In this document: in pieces, positions 17,196-25,976 of the stretch
Layout: each line of letters begins with the position of its first letter
How positions within the stretch are numbered: position 1 is the first letter of the stretch
NCBI RefSeq assembly: GCF_030816235.1
Contig: NZ_JAUSXT010000001.1
Location: 1,302,001 to 1,366,000 of the forward strand
From: Microbacterium sp. W4I4
Lineage (GTDB): Bacteria > Actinomycetota > Actinomycetes > Actinomycetales > Microbacteriaceae
DNA: 64,000 nucleotides
Direction: 5' to 3'
Made by a program: the position numbers and the translations under genes
Notes under the pieces: model-generated
Databases searched by the model: none
The model's input: the letters and a program-made list of their open reading frames with translations, nothing else
What the model was told of the DNA's origin: nothing

Positions 17196-17875
17196 GCTCG
17201 ACGCTGGTCCGCGAAGGAAGCAAGTCGGAGCAGGCGTACGCCTGGATCCGCTCGCGCATCAATTCTCACGCGTTCGTGCCCGGCTACCGTCTGGTGCTCG
17301 GTGCGATCGCCGGCGAGCTCGACATGAGCGTCGTCCCCGTGCGCGAAGCGATCCGACGACTCGAAGCCGAGGGACTGGTGACCTTCGAGCGCAACGTCGG
17401 CGCGCACGTCGCCCTGGTCGACGAGAGCGATTACGCCCACACCATGCAGACCCTCGGTCTGGTGGAGGGCGCGGCCACCTCGATGTCCGCACCGCTGATC
17501 GATGCCGATGCGCTCGACCGCGCGGAGGCGATCAACGAGCGGATGCGGATGCTGCTCGGACACTTCGACGCGCACATGTTCACGCAGCTGAACCAGCAGT
17601 TCCACTCGGTGCTGTACGAGCCGTGCCCGAACCCGCACATCCTCGACCTGGTCCATCGCGGCTGGAGCCGGCTGGCCGGCATCCGCGACACCTCGTTCGC
17701 GTTCGTCCCCGGCCGAGCCCACGACTCCGTCGACGAGCACAGGCAGATCCTCGAGCTCATCCGCAGCGACGCACCGCCGCTGGAGATCGAGCTCGCCGCC
17801 CGTGACCACCGCTGGCGCACCATGGACGCGTTCCTGGCCGCCCACCACGCACACCACGCAGAAGAAGGACGATGA
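17192..17875 (+). CDS. GntR-family regulator with FCD domain
   Basis: The N-terminal winged helix of this 227-residue regulator is visible in GAIAGELDMSVVPVREAIRRLEAEGLVTF (about residues 33-61). The C-terminal all-helical FCD domain carries its usual metal/ligand histidines (HMFTQLNQQFHSVLYE). Its ATG overlaps the stop of the FAH-RraA gene (ATGA), and its own stop overlaps hpaE. Embedding in the operon suggests it controls the island in response to a pathway acid, binding near 15612-15640. Confidence 0.88.
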   Translation: MSSTLVREGSKSEQAYAWIRSRINSHAFVPGYRLVLGAIAGELDMSVVPVREAIRRLEAEGLVTFERNVGAHVALVDESDYAHTMQTLGLVEGAATSMSAPLIDADALDRAEAINERMRMLLGHFDAHMFTQLNQQFHSVLYEPCPNPHILDLVHRGWSRLAGIRDTSFAFVPGRAHDSVDEHRQILELIRSDAPPLEIELAARDHRWRTMDAFLAAHHAHHAEEGR

Positions 17876-19395
17876 TGACCGACGTCTACACCCCCGCCGA
17901 CCTGCCCGCCAAGATCCAGCACTACATCGACGGCGAGTTCGTCGATTCTCTGGACGGCGACACCTTCGAGGTGCTCAACCCCGTCACCAACGAGACCTAC
18001 GTGCACGCCGCCGCGGGCAAGAAGGCCGACATCGAGCGCGCCGTCGCCGCCGCGCGCCGTGCGTTCACGGAGGGACCGTGGCCGCGGATGCTGCCGCGTG
18101 AGCGAAGCCGCGTGCTGCACCGCATCGCCGACATCGTCGAGTCGCGCGACTCCCGACTCGCCGAGCTGGAGTCGTTCGACTCGGGTCTGCCGATCACCCA
18201 GGCGCTCGGCCAGGCGCGACGCGCGGCAGAGAACTTCCGCTTCTTCGCCGATCTGATCGTCGCGCAGGCGGATGACGCGTTCAAGGTGCCCGGCAAGCAG
18301 ATGAACTACGTCAATCGCAAGCCGATCGGCGTCGCGGGCCTCATCACGCCGTGGAACACCCCGTTCATGCTGGAGTCCTGGAAGCTCGGCCCCGCGCTCG
18401 CGACCGGCAACACGGTGGTGCTCAAGCCCGCCGAGTTCACCCCGCTGTCTGCATCCCTCTGGGCGGGCATCTTCGAGGAGGCGGGCCTCCCGAAGGGCGT
18501 CTTCAACCTCGTCAACGGGCTGGGTGAGGATGCCGGGGACGCGCTGGTGAAGCATCCCGACGTGCCCCTGATCTCCTTCACCGGCGAGAGCTCGACCGGC
18601 CAGCTGATCTTCGCCAACTCTGCCCCCTTCCTGAAGGGCCTCTCGATGGAGCTGGGCGGCAAGAGCCCGGCCGTCGTGTTCGCCGACGCCGATCTCGAGA
18701 CGGCCGTGGACGCCTGCATCTTCGGTGTCTTCTCGCTCAACGGCGAGCGCTGCACGGCCGGCAGCCGCATCCTCGTGGAGCGGGCGGTCTACGACGAGTT
18801 CGTGGAGCGCTTCGCCGTGCTGGCCAACCGCGTGAAGGTGGGTCTGCCGCACGACCCCACCACCGAGGTCGGTGCGCTGGTGCACCCCGAGCACTACGAC
18901 AAGGTGATGAGCTACGTCGAGATCGGCAAGACCGAGGGTCGCCTGATCGCCGGCGGAGGACGCCCCGAGGGCTTCCCGACCGGCAACTACGTCGCTCCGA
19001 CCGCCTTCGCCGACGTGTCGCCGGATGCCCGGATCTTCCAGGAGGAGATCTTCGGCCCTGTCGTCGCGATCACCCCCTTCGACACGGATGAGGAGGCGCT
19101 CGCGCTGGCGAACAACACCCGCTACGGGCTCGCCGCCTACATCTGGACCAACGACCTCAAGCGCGCGCACAATTTCGCCGGCTCCGTCGAGGCGGGCATG
19201 GTCTGGCTGAACTCGAACAACGTGCGGGACCTCCGCACGCCGTTCGGCGGGGTGAAGGCCTCGGGCCTGGGACACGAGGGCGGCTACCGCTCGATCGATT
19301 TCTACACCGACCAGCAGAGCGTGCACATCACCCTCGGCGCGCCGCACAACCCCGCGTTCGGCAAGCAGGATCTCGACGACCCCGATCCCCGCTGA
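17875..19395 (+). CDS. hpaE: 5-carboxymethyl-2-hydroxymuconate semialdehyde dehydrogenase
   Basis: The 506-residue NAD-dependent aldehyde dehydrogenase has oxyanion N161 (ITPWNTPF), K184 (VLKPAEF), general base E259 (MELGGKSP) and nucleophile C293 (GERCTAGS). It oxidises the ring-cleavage semialdehyde of homoprotocatechuate to the dicarboxylate. Two ATGs occur in tandem at 17872 and 17875. AAGGA is better spaced for 17875, and that ATG overlaps the preceding stop by one base. Assignment to HpaE rather than a general ALDH rests on its position directly before hpaD. Confidence 0.9.
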   Translation: MTDVYTPADLPAKIQHYIDGEFVDSLDGDTFEVLNPVTNETYVHAAAGKKADIERAVAAARRAFTEGPWPRMLPRERSRVLHRIADIVESRDSRLAELESFDSGLPITQALGQARRAAENFRFFADLIVAQADDAFKVPGKQMNYVNRKPIGVAGLITPWNTPFMLESWKLGPALATGNTVVLKPAEFTPLSASLWAGIFEEAGLPKGVFNLVNGLGEDAGDALVKHPDVPLISFTGESSTGQLIFANSAPFLKGLSMELGGKSPAVVFADADLETAVDACIFGVFSLNGERCTAGSRILVERAVYDEFVERFAVLANRVKVGLPHDPTTEVGALVHPEHYDKVMSYVEIGKTEGRLIAGGGRPEGFPTGNYVAPTAFADVSPDARIFQEEIFGPVVAITPFDTDEEALALANNTRYGLAAYIWTNDLKRAHNFAGSVEAGMVWLNSNNVRDLRTPFGGVKASGLGHEGGYRSIDFYTDQQSVHITLGAPHNPAFGKQDLDDPDPR

Positions 19396-19432
19396 CCCGA
19401 CCCCCTCACCTCAGACGAGCAAGGACGCTGAC

Positions 19433-20596
19433 ATGACGAATCGCAAGGACATGACCCTCACCTCCTCGGGCTACTACGTGAGCCAGGAGGCGCCGATCGA
19501 GACCGACAACCCCGTCACCACGCCCGAGGCGTCACCGCCCGACATCCTGCGGTGCGCGTACATGGAGATCGTGGTCACCGACCTCGCGGCATCCCGCCAG
19601 TTCTACGTCGACATCCTCGGGCTGTACGTGACCGAAGAGGACGACGACGCGATCTATCTGCGCTCGACCGAGGAGTTCATCCATCACAATCTGGTGCTGC
19701 GCAAGGGACCGATCGCCGCAGTCGCGGCGTTCAGCTACCGCGTGCGCACCCCCGAGGACCTCGACCACGCCGTCGCGTTCTTCACCGAGCTCGGCTGCGA
19801 TGTGCGGCGCGAAGCCGGCGGGTTCGTCAAGGGCATCGGCGACTCGGTGCGCGTGATCGACCCGCTCGGCTTCCCGTACGAGTTCTTCTACCAGGCCGAC
19901 CACGTCGAGCGGATGTCGTGGCGCTACGACCTGCACACCCCCGGCGAGCTCGTGCGTCTCGACCACTTCAACCAGGTCACCCCCGATGTGCCACGGGCCG
20001 TGAAGTACATGCAGGATCTCGGCTTCCGCGTCACGGAGGACATCCAGGACGAGGAGGGCACGGTGTACGCGGCGTGGATGCGCCGCAAGCCCACCGTGCA
20101 CGACACTGCCATGACCGGCGGCGACGGACCGCGGATGCATCACGTGTGCTTCGCCACGCACGAGAAGCACAACATCCTCGCGATCTGCGACAAGCTCGGC
20201 GCTCTGCGTCGCTCGGACTCGATCGAGCGCGGTCCCGGTCGCCACGGCGTCTCGAACGCGTTCTACCTGTACCTGCGCGACCCGGATGGCCACCGTGTGG
20301 AGATCTACACGCAGGATTACTACACCGGAGACCCGGACAACCCGGTCGTCACCTGGGACGTGCACGACAATCAGCGTCGCGACTGGTGGGGCAACCCCGT
20401 CGTTCCGAGCTGGTACACCGACGCGTCGCTCGTGCTCGACCTGGACGGCAACCCGCAGCCGGTGCACGCCCGCACCGACGCGAGCGAGCTGGCCGTGACG
20501 ATCGGCGCCGACGGGTTCAGCTACACGCGCCCGCAGGATGAGACGCCGATGCCGGAGTGGAAGCAGGGCGAGTACAAGCTGGGCCACCAGCTGTGA
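19433..20596 (+). CDS. hpaD: 3,4-dihydroxyphenylacetate 2,3-dioxygenase
   Basis: This 387-residue type I extradiol dioxygenase has two repeated VOC modules. The predicted metal ligands H178, H237 and E290 are spaced 59 and 53 residues apart, exactly as H155, H214 and E267 in the Brevibacterium fuscum enzyme. The second-sphere base H200 of that enzyme corresponds to H223 here. It cleaves homoprotocatechuate between C2 and C3 with O2. Whether Fe or Mn is bound cannot be told from sequence. About 25 extra N-terminal residues precede the first VOC strand. GCAAGGA lies upstream of ATG 19433. Confidence 0.93.
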   Translation: MTNRKDMTLTSSGYYVSQEAPIETDNPVTTPEASPPDILRCAYMEIVVTDLAASRQFYVDILGLYVTEEDDDAIYLRSTEEFIHHNLVLRKGPIAAVAAFSYRVRTPEDLDHAVAFFTELGCDVRREAGGFVKGIGDSVRVIDPLGFPYEFFYQADHVERMSWRYDLHTPGELVRLDHFNQVTPDVPRAVKYMQDLGFRVTEDIQDEEGTVYAAWMRRKPTVHDTAMTGGDGPRMHHVCFATHEKHNILAICDKLGALRRSDSIERGPGRHGVSNAFYLYLRDPDGHRVEIYTQDYYTGDPDNPVVTWDVHDNQRRDWWGNPVVPSWYTDASLVLDLDGNPQPVHARTDASELAVTIGADGFSYTRPQDETPMPEWKQGEYKLGHQL

Positions 20597-20604
20597 CCTC
20601 ACAG

Positions 20605-20671
20605 CCCGTCTATATGGCGCAAACCGCCCGAAATCATGCCGTCCAGGGGCGGAATGCGCCATATAGACGGG
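20605..20671. repeat. 67-bp palindromic element, family B copy 1
   Basis: Twenty-five-bp arms beginning CCCGTCTATATGGCGC and ending GCGCCATATAGACGGG surround a 17-nt loop; the arms pair with two mismatches. It fills the gap between hpaD and hpaH, two genes of one operon, so the mRNA would carry a long hairpin. Copies 2 (30393) and 3 (47701) have the same length. Confidence 0.93.
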
Positions 20672-20694
20672 TTTAAAGCAGGAGAGGATGACGG

Positions 20695-21480
20695 ATGCTG
20701 ACATCCGAGACGATCACGGCGCTGGCCGCGGAACTCGCGGAGGCGGAGCGCACGCGCGGCGTCATGCCGCGCATCACCGCCCGGCATCCGGATGCCACGA
20801 TCGAGGACTCCTACGCGATCCAGGGCGTGTGGCGCGACTCGCAGCTCGCCGCGGGCCGAACGCTGGTGGGCCGCAAGATCGGCCTGACCTCGAAGGCCAT
20901 GCAGCAGGCGACCGGCATCACCGAGCCCGACTACGGCGTGATGTTCGACGACACCGTGTACCGGTCCGGCGCCGACATCCCGTTCGATCACTTCTCGAAC
21001 GTGCGCATCGAGGTCGAGCTGGCGTTCGCGCTGAAGACGCCGCTGGAGGGTCCGGACTGCACGCTCGAGCAGGTGCTGGCCGCCGTCGACTACGTCGTCC
21101 CCGCCCTGGAGGTGCTGAACTCGCACATCGAGTTGGAGGGGCGCACGATCGTCGACACGATCAGCGACAATGCCGCCTACGGCGCGATGGTGCTGGGCGA
21201 CGTGCGCAAGCGCGTGGACGAGGTCGACCTGCGCTGGGTGCCGGGTGTGCTGTCCCGCAACGGGCAGATCGAGGAGACCGGCGTCGCCGCGGGCGTGCTC
21301 GGGCACCCGGCGATGGGCGTCGCCTGGCTGGCGAACAAGTTCCACCAGCACGGCCAGCGCCTGGAGGCCGGCGAGCTGATCCTGGCAGGATCGTTCACGA
21401 GGCCCATGTGGGTCTCGCGCGGTGACACCGTGCTGTGCGACTACCGCGAGATGGGGATCATCGAATGCCGCTTCGTCTAG
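20695..21480 (+). CDS. hpaH: 2-oxo-hept-3-ene-1,7-dioate hydratase
   Basis: A 261-residue member of the FAH-related hydratase/decarboxylase family (HpaH, MhpD, DmpH/E). The metal-binding acidic pair is in VRIEVELAFAL with a further glutamate in VPALEVLNSHIE. It adds water to 2-oxohept-3-enedioate to give 4-hydroxy-2-oxoheptanedioate, the substrate of the next enzyme. GAGAGG precedes ATG 20695 by 7 nt. The gene overlaps hpaI by 16 bp. Confidence 0.9.
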   Translation: MLTSETITALAAELAEAERTRGVMPRITARHPDATIEDSYAIQGVWRDSQLAAGRTLVGRKIGLTSKAMQQATGITEPDYGVMFDDTVYRSGADIPFDHFSNVRIEVELAFALKTPLEGPDCTLEQVLAAVDYVVPALEVLNSHIELEGRTIVDTISDNAAYGAMVLGDVRKRVDEVDLRWVPGVLSRNGQIEETGVAAGVLGHPAMGVAWLANKFHQHGQRLEAGELILAGSFTRPMWVSRGDTVLCDYREMGIIECRFV

Positions 21481-22268
21481 ACCCGACCTTCCGCGATGTA
21501 CTCGAGGGCGCCGACCGGCCCCTCATCGGGATGTGGCTGAGCACCGGATCGCCCCTGCTCGCGGAGATCTGCGCCGGCTCCGGCGTCGACTGGCTGCTGA
21601 TCGACATGGAGCACGGACCCAACACGCTCACCACCGTGCAGCAGCAGCTGCAGGTGATCGCCGCATACCCGGTCACCGCCGTCGTGCGCGTGCCGTTCAA
21701 CGACCCCGTGATCATCAAGCAGGTGCTGGATGCCGGAGCGCAGAACCTGCTCGTGCCCATGGTCGGCACAGCCGACGAGGCCCGCGCGGCTGTCGCCGCC
21801 CTGCGCTACCCGCCAGAGGGCGTCCGCGGGGTCGGCTCGGCGCTCGCGCGCAGCGCGCGCTGGGGACGCATCGAGGGCTACGTGCAGAACGCGTCGCAGA
21901 CGGTGTCGCTGATCGTGCAGATCGAATCAGCGGATGCCGTGCAGCAGACTGCCGAGATCGCCGGTGTCGACGGAGTGGACGGCGTGCTGGTCGGGCCTGC
22001 CGACCTGTCGGCATCCATGGGGCTGCCAGGGAAGCAGGGGCACCCGGACGTCGTCGCCGCCGTGCACCACGTGTTCGAGGCCGCGCACGCTGCAGGCAAG
22101 AAGGTCGGCGTGAATGCCTTCGATCCCGCAGCGGCGGACGCATATCTCGAAGCAGGGGCGGACTTCCTCTCGGCCAGCGCCGACGTGACGATCCTCGCCC
22201 GCGGTTCCGAAGCCCTCGCCGCCCGCTTCATCCCGGCATCCGGGGCGACGGGCGTCGACACCTACTGA
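21465..22268 (+). CDS. hpaI: 4-hydroxy-2-oxoheptanedioate aldolase
   Basis: A 267-residue class II HpcH/HpaI aldolase. H50 (IDMEHG), R75 (VVRVPFND), E154 (QIES) and D180 (VGPADLS) correspond to the catalytic histidine, the substrate arginine and the metal ligands. It splits its substrate into pyruvate and succinic semialdehyde, ending the meta route. I chose ATG 21465 (GGGGA 7 nt upstream, family-length N-terminus) rather than the earlier in-frame start at 21435. It is the last gene of the plus-strand operon; a separate HpaF isomerase was not found. Confidence 0.9.
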   Translation: MPLRLDPTFRDVLEGADRPLIGMWLSTGSPLLAEICAGSGVDWLLIDMEHGPNTLTTVQQQLQVIAAYPVTAVVRVPFNDPVIIKQVLDAGAQNLLVPMVGTADEARAAVAALRYPPEGVRGVGSALARSARWGRIEGYVQNASQTVSLIVQIESADAVQQTAEIAGVDGVDGVLVGPADLSASMGLPGKQGHPDVVAAVHHVFEAAHAAGKKVGVNAFDPAAADAYLEAGADFLSASADVTILARGSEALAARFIPASGATGVDTY

Positions 22269-22346
22269 CGGTCCGCATGACGTCCCGCGCCGCACGAGAC
22301 CGACGAGAACGGTGCGAAACCACTGGTGCAGGGGCGTGCGTGCGAG

Positions 22347-22352
22347 GACACT
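22347..22352 (+). promoter_or_regulatory. Candidate -10 box (leaderless) of the LuxR regulator gene
   Basis: GACACT lies exactly 6 nt before ATG 22359, so transcription would begin at or next to the start codon. A GAGGA motif also overlaps this box, so a leadered reading is possible. Confidence 0.4.
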
Positions 22353-22358
22353 GGACGC

Positions 22359-24905
22359 ATGGCGCTGTGGGAGCGCGAGACGGCGCTCCGATCCCTTGCG
22401 GAGTACGCGGCCGAGATCCGAGAAGGACACGGCTGTCTCGTCCTCGTGCCCGGCGAGGCAGGAGCGGGCAAGACGTCGCTGATCGACGCCTTCCTGCGCA
22501 CGGAGCCCGCCGAACGCGTCCTGCACGCAGCGTGCGACGGGCTGTCCACCCCGAGGGCGCTGGGACCGCTGTTCGACCTCGCCGAAGAATCGTCCGGTGC
22601 GCTCGCGCAGGCCGTGTCACGAGGCGACGGTCGCGAGGCGCTGTTCCGGGCGCTGCTGGCCGAACTGACACTGGCGCGCTCCACCGTCCTCGTCATCGAG
22701 GACCTGCAGTGGGCGGACGCCGCGACGCTGGATCTGATCCGGTTCATCGGCCGCCGGCTGAGCGTGCTGCCCGTCGCCGTGCTGGTGACCTATCGCGATG
22801 ACGCGATCGGACAGACCGATCCGCTGCGCAGGGCGCTCGGCGACCTCGCGCACCTCCCTGGACTGCGTCGCGTGGGGCTGCCCGCCCTGTCGTTGCACGC
22901 CATCTCCCGGATCATCGCGGAGGTCGACGGCGGGCGCATCCGCGTGGACGCCGAGGAGGTGCATCGCCTCACAGGAGGCAATCCGTATCTCGTCACCGAG
23001 CTCCTCAGCTCGCCCGGCGAGGAGATCCCGCCGTCGGTGCGGGATGCGGTGCTGGCCAAGCTGGCCGAGCTGGACGATTCCGCACGGGCCGCAGTCGAGG
23101 TGGCGTCGCTCGCGGGACGCGGCATCGACGGCGAACTGCTCGAACGCCTCGGCGCCTCACCCGGCGCCGTGGACGCGATGATCGAGGTCGGCATCGCGGT
23201 CTCCGATGGCCCGGGAGTGCGATTCCGGCACGAGTTGACGCGCCGGACGATCGAGCAGGAGATCCCCGCACATCGCCGGGCGCTCATGCATCGTCGCCTT
23301 CTCACGGCCCTGCACGCCACCGGGTGCACAGACGACGCTCGGCTCGCCCACCACGCCGAGGGCGCCGGGGATGCCGAGGCGGTGCTGCGCCACGCTCGCG
23401 CAGCGGGCGCCAGAGCATCCGCCCTGGCGGCCCACCGCGAGGCCGCGAGGCAGTACGAGCGCGCCGCGCGATTCGCGCCCGACGCCGCCGAGCCGCTGCG
23501 CGCCGAACTCGACTCGCTCCTCGCCGACGAGTATCAGGTCCTCGACCGCAAGGGAGAGGCGGCGATCCTGCTGCGCTCGGCGGCGGAGACGTGGGAGCGT
23601 CTCCACGATGCGCGACGGCAGGGCGACGCCCTGCGCAGGCTCTCCCGTGCACTTCCGGGCGCTGCCGGTCGCCCCGCGGCGATCCGCGCCGTCGACGTGC
23701 TCTCCGCGCTCGGAGCGTCGCCGGAGCTGGCGTACGCCTGGGAGACCGTCGCCGCACAGAACATGTATCTCGCCCCGGAGGAGGGTTTCTCTGCGGCGTC
23801 GACCGCGATCGAGCTGGCCCGGCGATTCGACCTTCCGGCGGTGCAGAGCTCGGCGCTGAACACCCAGGCGTGCATCCGTGCGCAGTCGCCAGGCGATTCC
23901 TGGGCGGAGCCCATGCGCCAGGCACTGTCGGTCGCCCTCGCGTGCGGTGCGCACACCCAGGCGGCCCGCTCCTACTCCAACACCGCGTCGATCCTCGGGG
24001 GACGACGCGACTACGCCGGCTCCGAGAAATGGGCGCTGGAGGGTCTGGGGTACTGCGAGGAGCACGACGATTTCGCATACACGAGGTGCCTGCTCGGCGT
24101 GCGTGCGATGAACCTCACGGAGCAGGGCAACTGGACCGAGGCCGCTGCGATCGCGGAGCGCATCCTGAGCCAGGGAGGCAGCGCCGACAATCTCAGCACG
24201 GCGCTGGACTGCCTCGCGGCCATCGCCATCCGACGCGGCGAGGGCGATGCGTCGGAGAGACTGGCGGCGCTCGCCGACGTCGGCGCACTTGAAGGCATGT
24301 GGTGCGCGGCCGCGCGTGCCGCTCTGCTGCGAGCCGAGGCCGCCTGGACACAGGGCGACGACGACTCCGCCCGCCTGGCGCTGCCCGATGCCGCAGCGTT
24401 GGAGACGGAACTCGACGATTCCGATCGCATCGTCTACCAGATCTGGGCGCGACGCCTCGGCGTCCCCCACCGAGCCGGCGCGCTGCCGGATCCGCAGCAG
24501 CGGGCGCGGGAGCTCGACGAACAGGGTGCCCGCTACGACGCCGCGCTCGCCTGGGCCGACACCGGCGACGAGAGCCGCATGCGCGACGCCGTCAGTGGGC
24601 TCGAGCGGCTGGGCGCGCATCCCGCCGCTGAGCGCATCCGGCGAGACCTGCGAGAGCGGGGAATCACCGCACCGCGCTCTCCGCGCGCGTCGACGCGCGA
24701 GCATCCGCTGGGTCTGACCGCCCGCGAAGTCGAGGTTCTCGCTCTCCTGCGTGCGGGACGCAGCAACGCCGAGATAGCCGCTGCCCTCGTGATCTCGCGG
24801 CGGACGGTCGATCATCACGTCTCGGCCGTGCTCGGCAAACTCGGCGTCTCCAGCCGGACGGCGGCCATCACCGTCGCCGCGGCGGCTCTCGCCCCCGTGG
24901 GGTAG
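22359..24905 (+). CDS. Large LuxR-family ATPase regulator (LAL/MalT-like)
   Basis: An 848-residue protein with an N-terminal AAA/NACHT-like ATPase (Walker A PGEAGAGKTS at 31-40; Walker B VLVIEDLQWAD at about 114), a central region of helical TPR-like repeats and a C-terminal LuxR helix-turn-helix (LTAREVEVLALLRAGRSNAE...). This is the LAL regulator architecture. It follows the hpa operon in the same direction but has its own promoter, and it lies upstream of the DUF4242 operon. The direct repeats at 24918-24950 may be its sites. The inducer is unknown. Confidence 0.9.
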   Translation: MALWERETALRSLAEYAAEIREGHGCLVLVPGEAGAGKTSLIDAFLRTEPAERVLHAACDGLSTPRALGPLFDLAEESSGALAQAVSRGDGREALFRALLAELTLARSTVLVIEDLQWADAATLDLIRFIGRRLSVLPVAVLVTYRDDAIGQTDPLRRALGDLAHLPGLRRVGLPALSLHAISRIIAEVDGGRIRVDAEEVHRLTGGNPYLVTELLSSPGEEIPPSVRDAVLAKLAELDDSARAAVEVASLAGRGIDGELLERLGASPGAVDAMIEVGIAVSDGPGVRFRHELTRRTIEQEIPAHRRALMHRRLLTALHATGCTDDARLAHHAEGAGDAEAVLRHARAAGARASALAAHREAARQYERAARFAPDAAEPLRAELDSLLADEYQVLDRKGEAAILLRSAAETWERLHDARRQGDALRRLSRALPGAAGRPAAIRAVDVLSALGASPELAYAWETVAAQNMYLAPEEGFSAASTAIELARRFDLPAVQSSALNTQACIRAQSPGDSWAEPMRQALSVALACGAHTQAARSYSNTASILGGRRDYAGSEKWALEGLGYCEEHDDFAYTRCLLGVRAMNLTEQGNWTEAAAIAERILSQGGSADNLSTALDCLAAIAIRRGEGDASERLAALADVGALEGMWCAAARAALLRAEAAWTQGDDDSARLALPDAAALETELDDSDRIVYQIWARRLGVPHRAGALPDPQQRARELDEQGARYDAALAWADTGDESRMRDAVSGLERLGAHPAAERIRRDLRERGITAPRSPRASTREHPLGLTAREVEVLALLRAGRSNAEIAAALVISRRTVDHHVSAVLGKLGVSSRTAAITVAAAALAPVG

Positions 24906-24917
24906 CGCACCCGCAAG

Positions 24918-25019
24918 ATGGGCATTCGCGCGCCGGAACATGGGCGATTCCGCCGATACGGTGCGGATGCCGCCGCGCCTACCGTCTGAGTGTCGCCGCC
25001 ATCCGGCCGCGACACTCAG
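24918..25019 (+). promoter_or_regulatory. Regulatory region of the DUF4242 operon: direct repeats and hairpin
   Basis: ATGGGCATTC (24918-24927) and ATGGGCGATTC (24940-24950) form a direct repeat with 22 bp periodicity, suitable for a tandem-binding LuxR-type activator. A perfect 11-bp stem, CTGAGTGTCGC / GCGACACTCAG (24986-24996 / 25009-25019), then abuts the GGAAGGAG ribosome site. The hairpin could be an operator in DNA or could affect initiation in RNA. Confidence 0.45.
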
Positions 25020-25034
25020 CGGAAGGAGAGGGCC

Positions 25035-25286
25035 ATGCCTCTGTACATGGATGTCCACGAGCTCGACGGCCCGGTGACCGCGGCGGATGTCGCTCAGGCA
25101 CACGCGGCCGACCTGCAGACGCAGGAGCAGTACGACGTGTCGTATCGGCGGTACTGGGTGGACGAGGACGGCGGGCGGATCTTCTGTCTCGTCGAGGCTC
25201 CGAGCGCGGAACTCGCCGCCCGCGTGCACCGCGAGGCCCACGGTCTCGAGGCCACGCACATCCACCTCGTCCAGGAAGGCAGCTGA
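25035..25286 (+). CDS. DUF4242 (SCO4226-type nickel-binding) small protein
   Basis: An 83-residue protein beginning MPLYMDVHELDG and continuing with a short alpha-beta pattern ending FCLVEAPSAELAARVHREAHG. This matches the DUF4242 family, whose Streptomyces member SCO4226 binds nickel as a ferredoxin-like dimer. The physiological role is not established. GGAAGGAG precedes the ATG. It is followed after one base by a secreted protein gene and is probably co-transcribed with it. Confidence 0.75.
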   Translation: MPLYMDVHELDGPVTAADVAQAHAADLQTQEQYDVSYRRYWVDEDGGRIFCLVEAPSAELAARVHREAHGLEATHIHLVQEGS

Positions 25287-25287
25287 G

Positions 25288-25848
25288 ATGTCCACTCGAC
25301 TGGCACGCGCAGCCGCGGCCACCGCTCTCCTGCTGCTGTTCGGCGCGGCGGCGAGCCCCGCATTCGCCGCAGGGAAGGCGCATGACAACCAGCTCGACCC
25401 CGTTCGCGACGCCCTCGCGGTGTACGCGGACTTCGACGGCGCCGCGCGCATGGCCGACTATCCGGCTGGACCTGTGCCGAAGCTCATCTCCCAGGAGACC
25501 TGCATCGTCGACCCCGACGGCACGGGGACGATGGGCGAGCACTACGTCGAGCTCGGCAACGTCACCAACGGGGCGATCGATGCGCTGCATCCCGAAGCGC
25601 TGATCTACGAACCGCAGATGGACGGCTCCCGGGTGCTCGTCGCGGTGGAGTACATCGTCTTCCAGGCGGACTGGAATGCGACGCACAATCAGCCGCCGAA
25701 GCTGTTCGGCCAGAGCTTCGAGGCGCTCGATGCCGCGAACCCTTACGGGCTGCCGCCGTTCTACGCCCTGCACGCCTGGGTGTGGCGGGCGAACGCCAAC
25801 GGCCTGTTCGCGGACTACAACCCGGCGGTGACGTGCCCGCCGATGTGA
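25288..25848 (+). CDS. Secreted protein of unknown function
   Basis: A 186-residue protein with a clear Sec signal peptide: MSTRLARA, a hydrophobic core TALLLLFGAAA and the AFA-AGK cleavage site near residue 28. The mature part is acidic, has two cysteines (TCIVDPD and TCPPM) that could form a disulfide, and contains aromatic-rich stretches (FYALHAWVW). I do not recognise the family. ATG 25288 is one base after the DUF4242 stop, with GGAAGG overlapping that gene, so the pair may work together outside or on the cell. Confidence 0.75.
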   Translation: MSTRLARAAAATALLLLFGAAASPAFAAGKAHDNQLDPVRDALAVYADFDGAARMADYPAGPVPKLISQETCIVDPDGTGTMGEHYVELGNVTNGAIDALHPEALIYEPQMDGSRVLVAVEYIVFQADWNATHNQPPKLFGQSFEALDAANPYGLPPFYALHAWVWRANANGLFADYNPAVTCPPM

Positions 25849-25952
25849 TCGACGGAGTGATCGACGGAGACATCGCAGACCACTGCCCCGCGGCGGTGCA
25901 CGCTCGGCCTCGGCCGGACGCGCACCGCCGCTCGGCATGCTTGGATGGACGG

Positions 25953-25976
25953 ATGCAGAACGCCGAGACCCGCTGA
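25953..25976 (+). CDS. Possible 7-codon upstream ORF coupled to the MFS gene
   Basis: ATG 25953 opens MQNAETR, and its TGA shares one base with the ATG of the MFS gene (TGATG at 25974-25978). The MFS start itself has no ribosome site, so re-initiation after this peptide would explain its translation. It is equally possible that the uORF is chance. Confidence 0.3.
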   Translation: MQNAETR

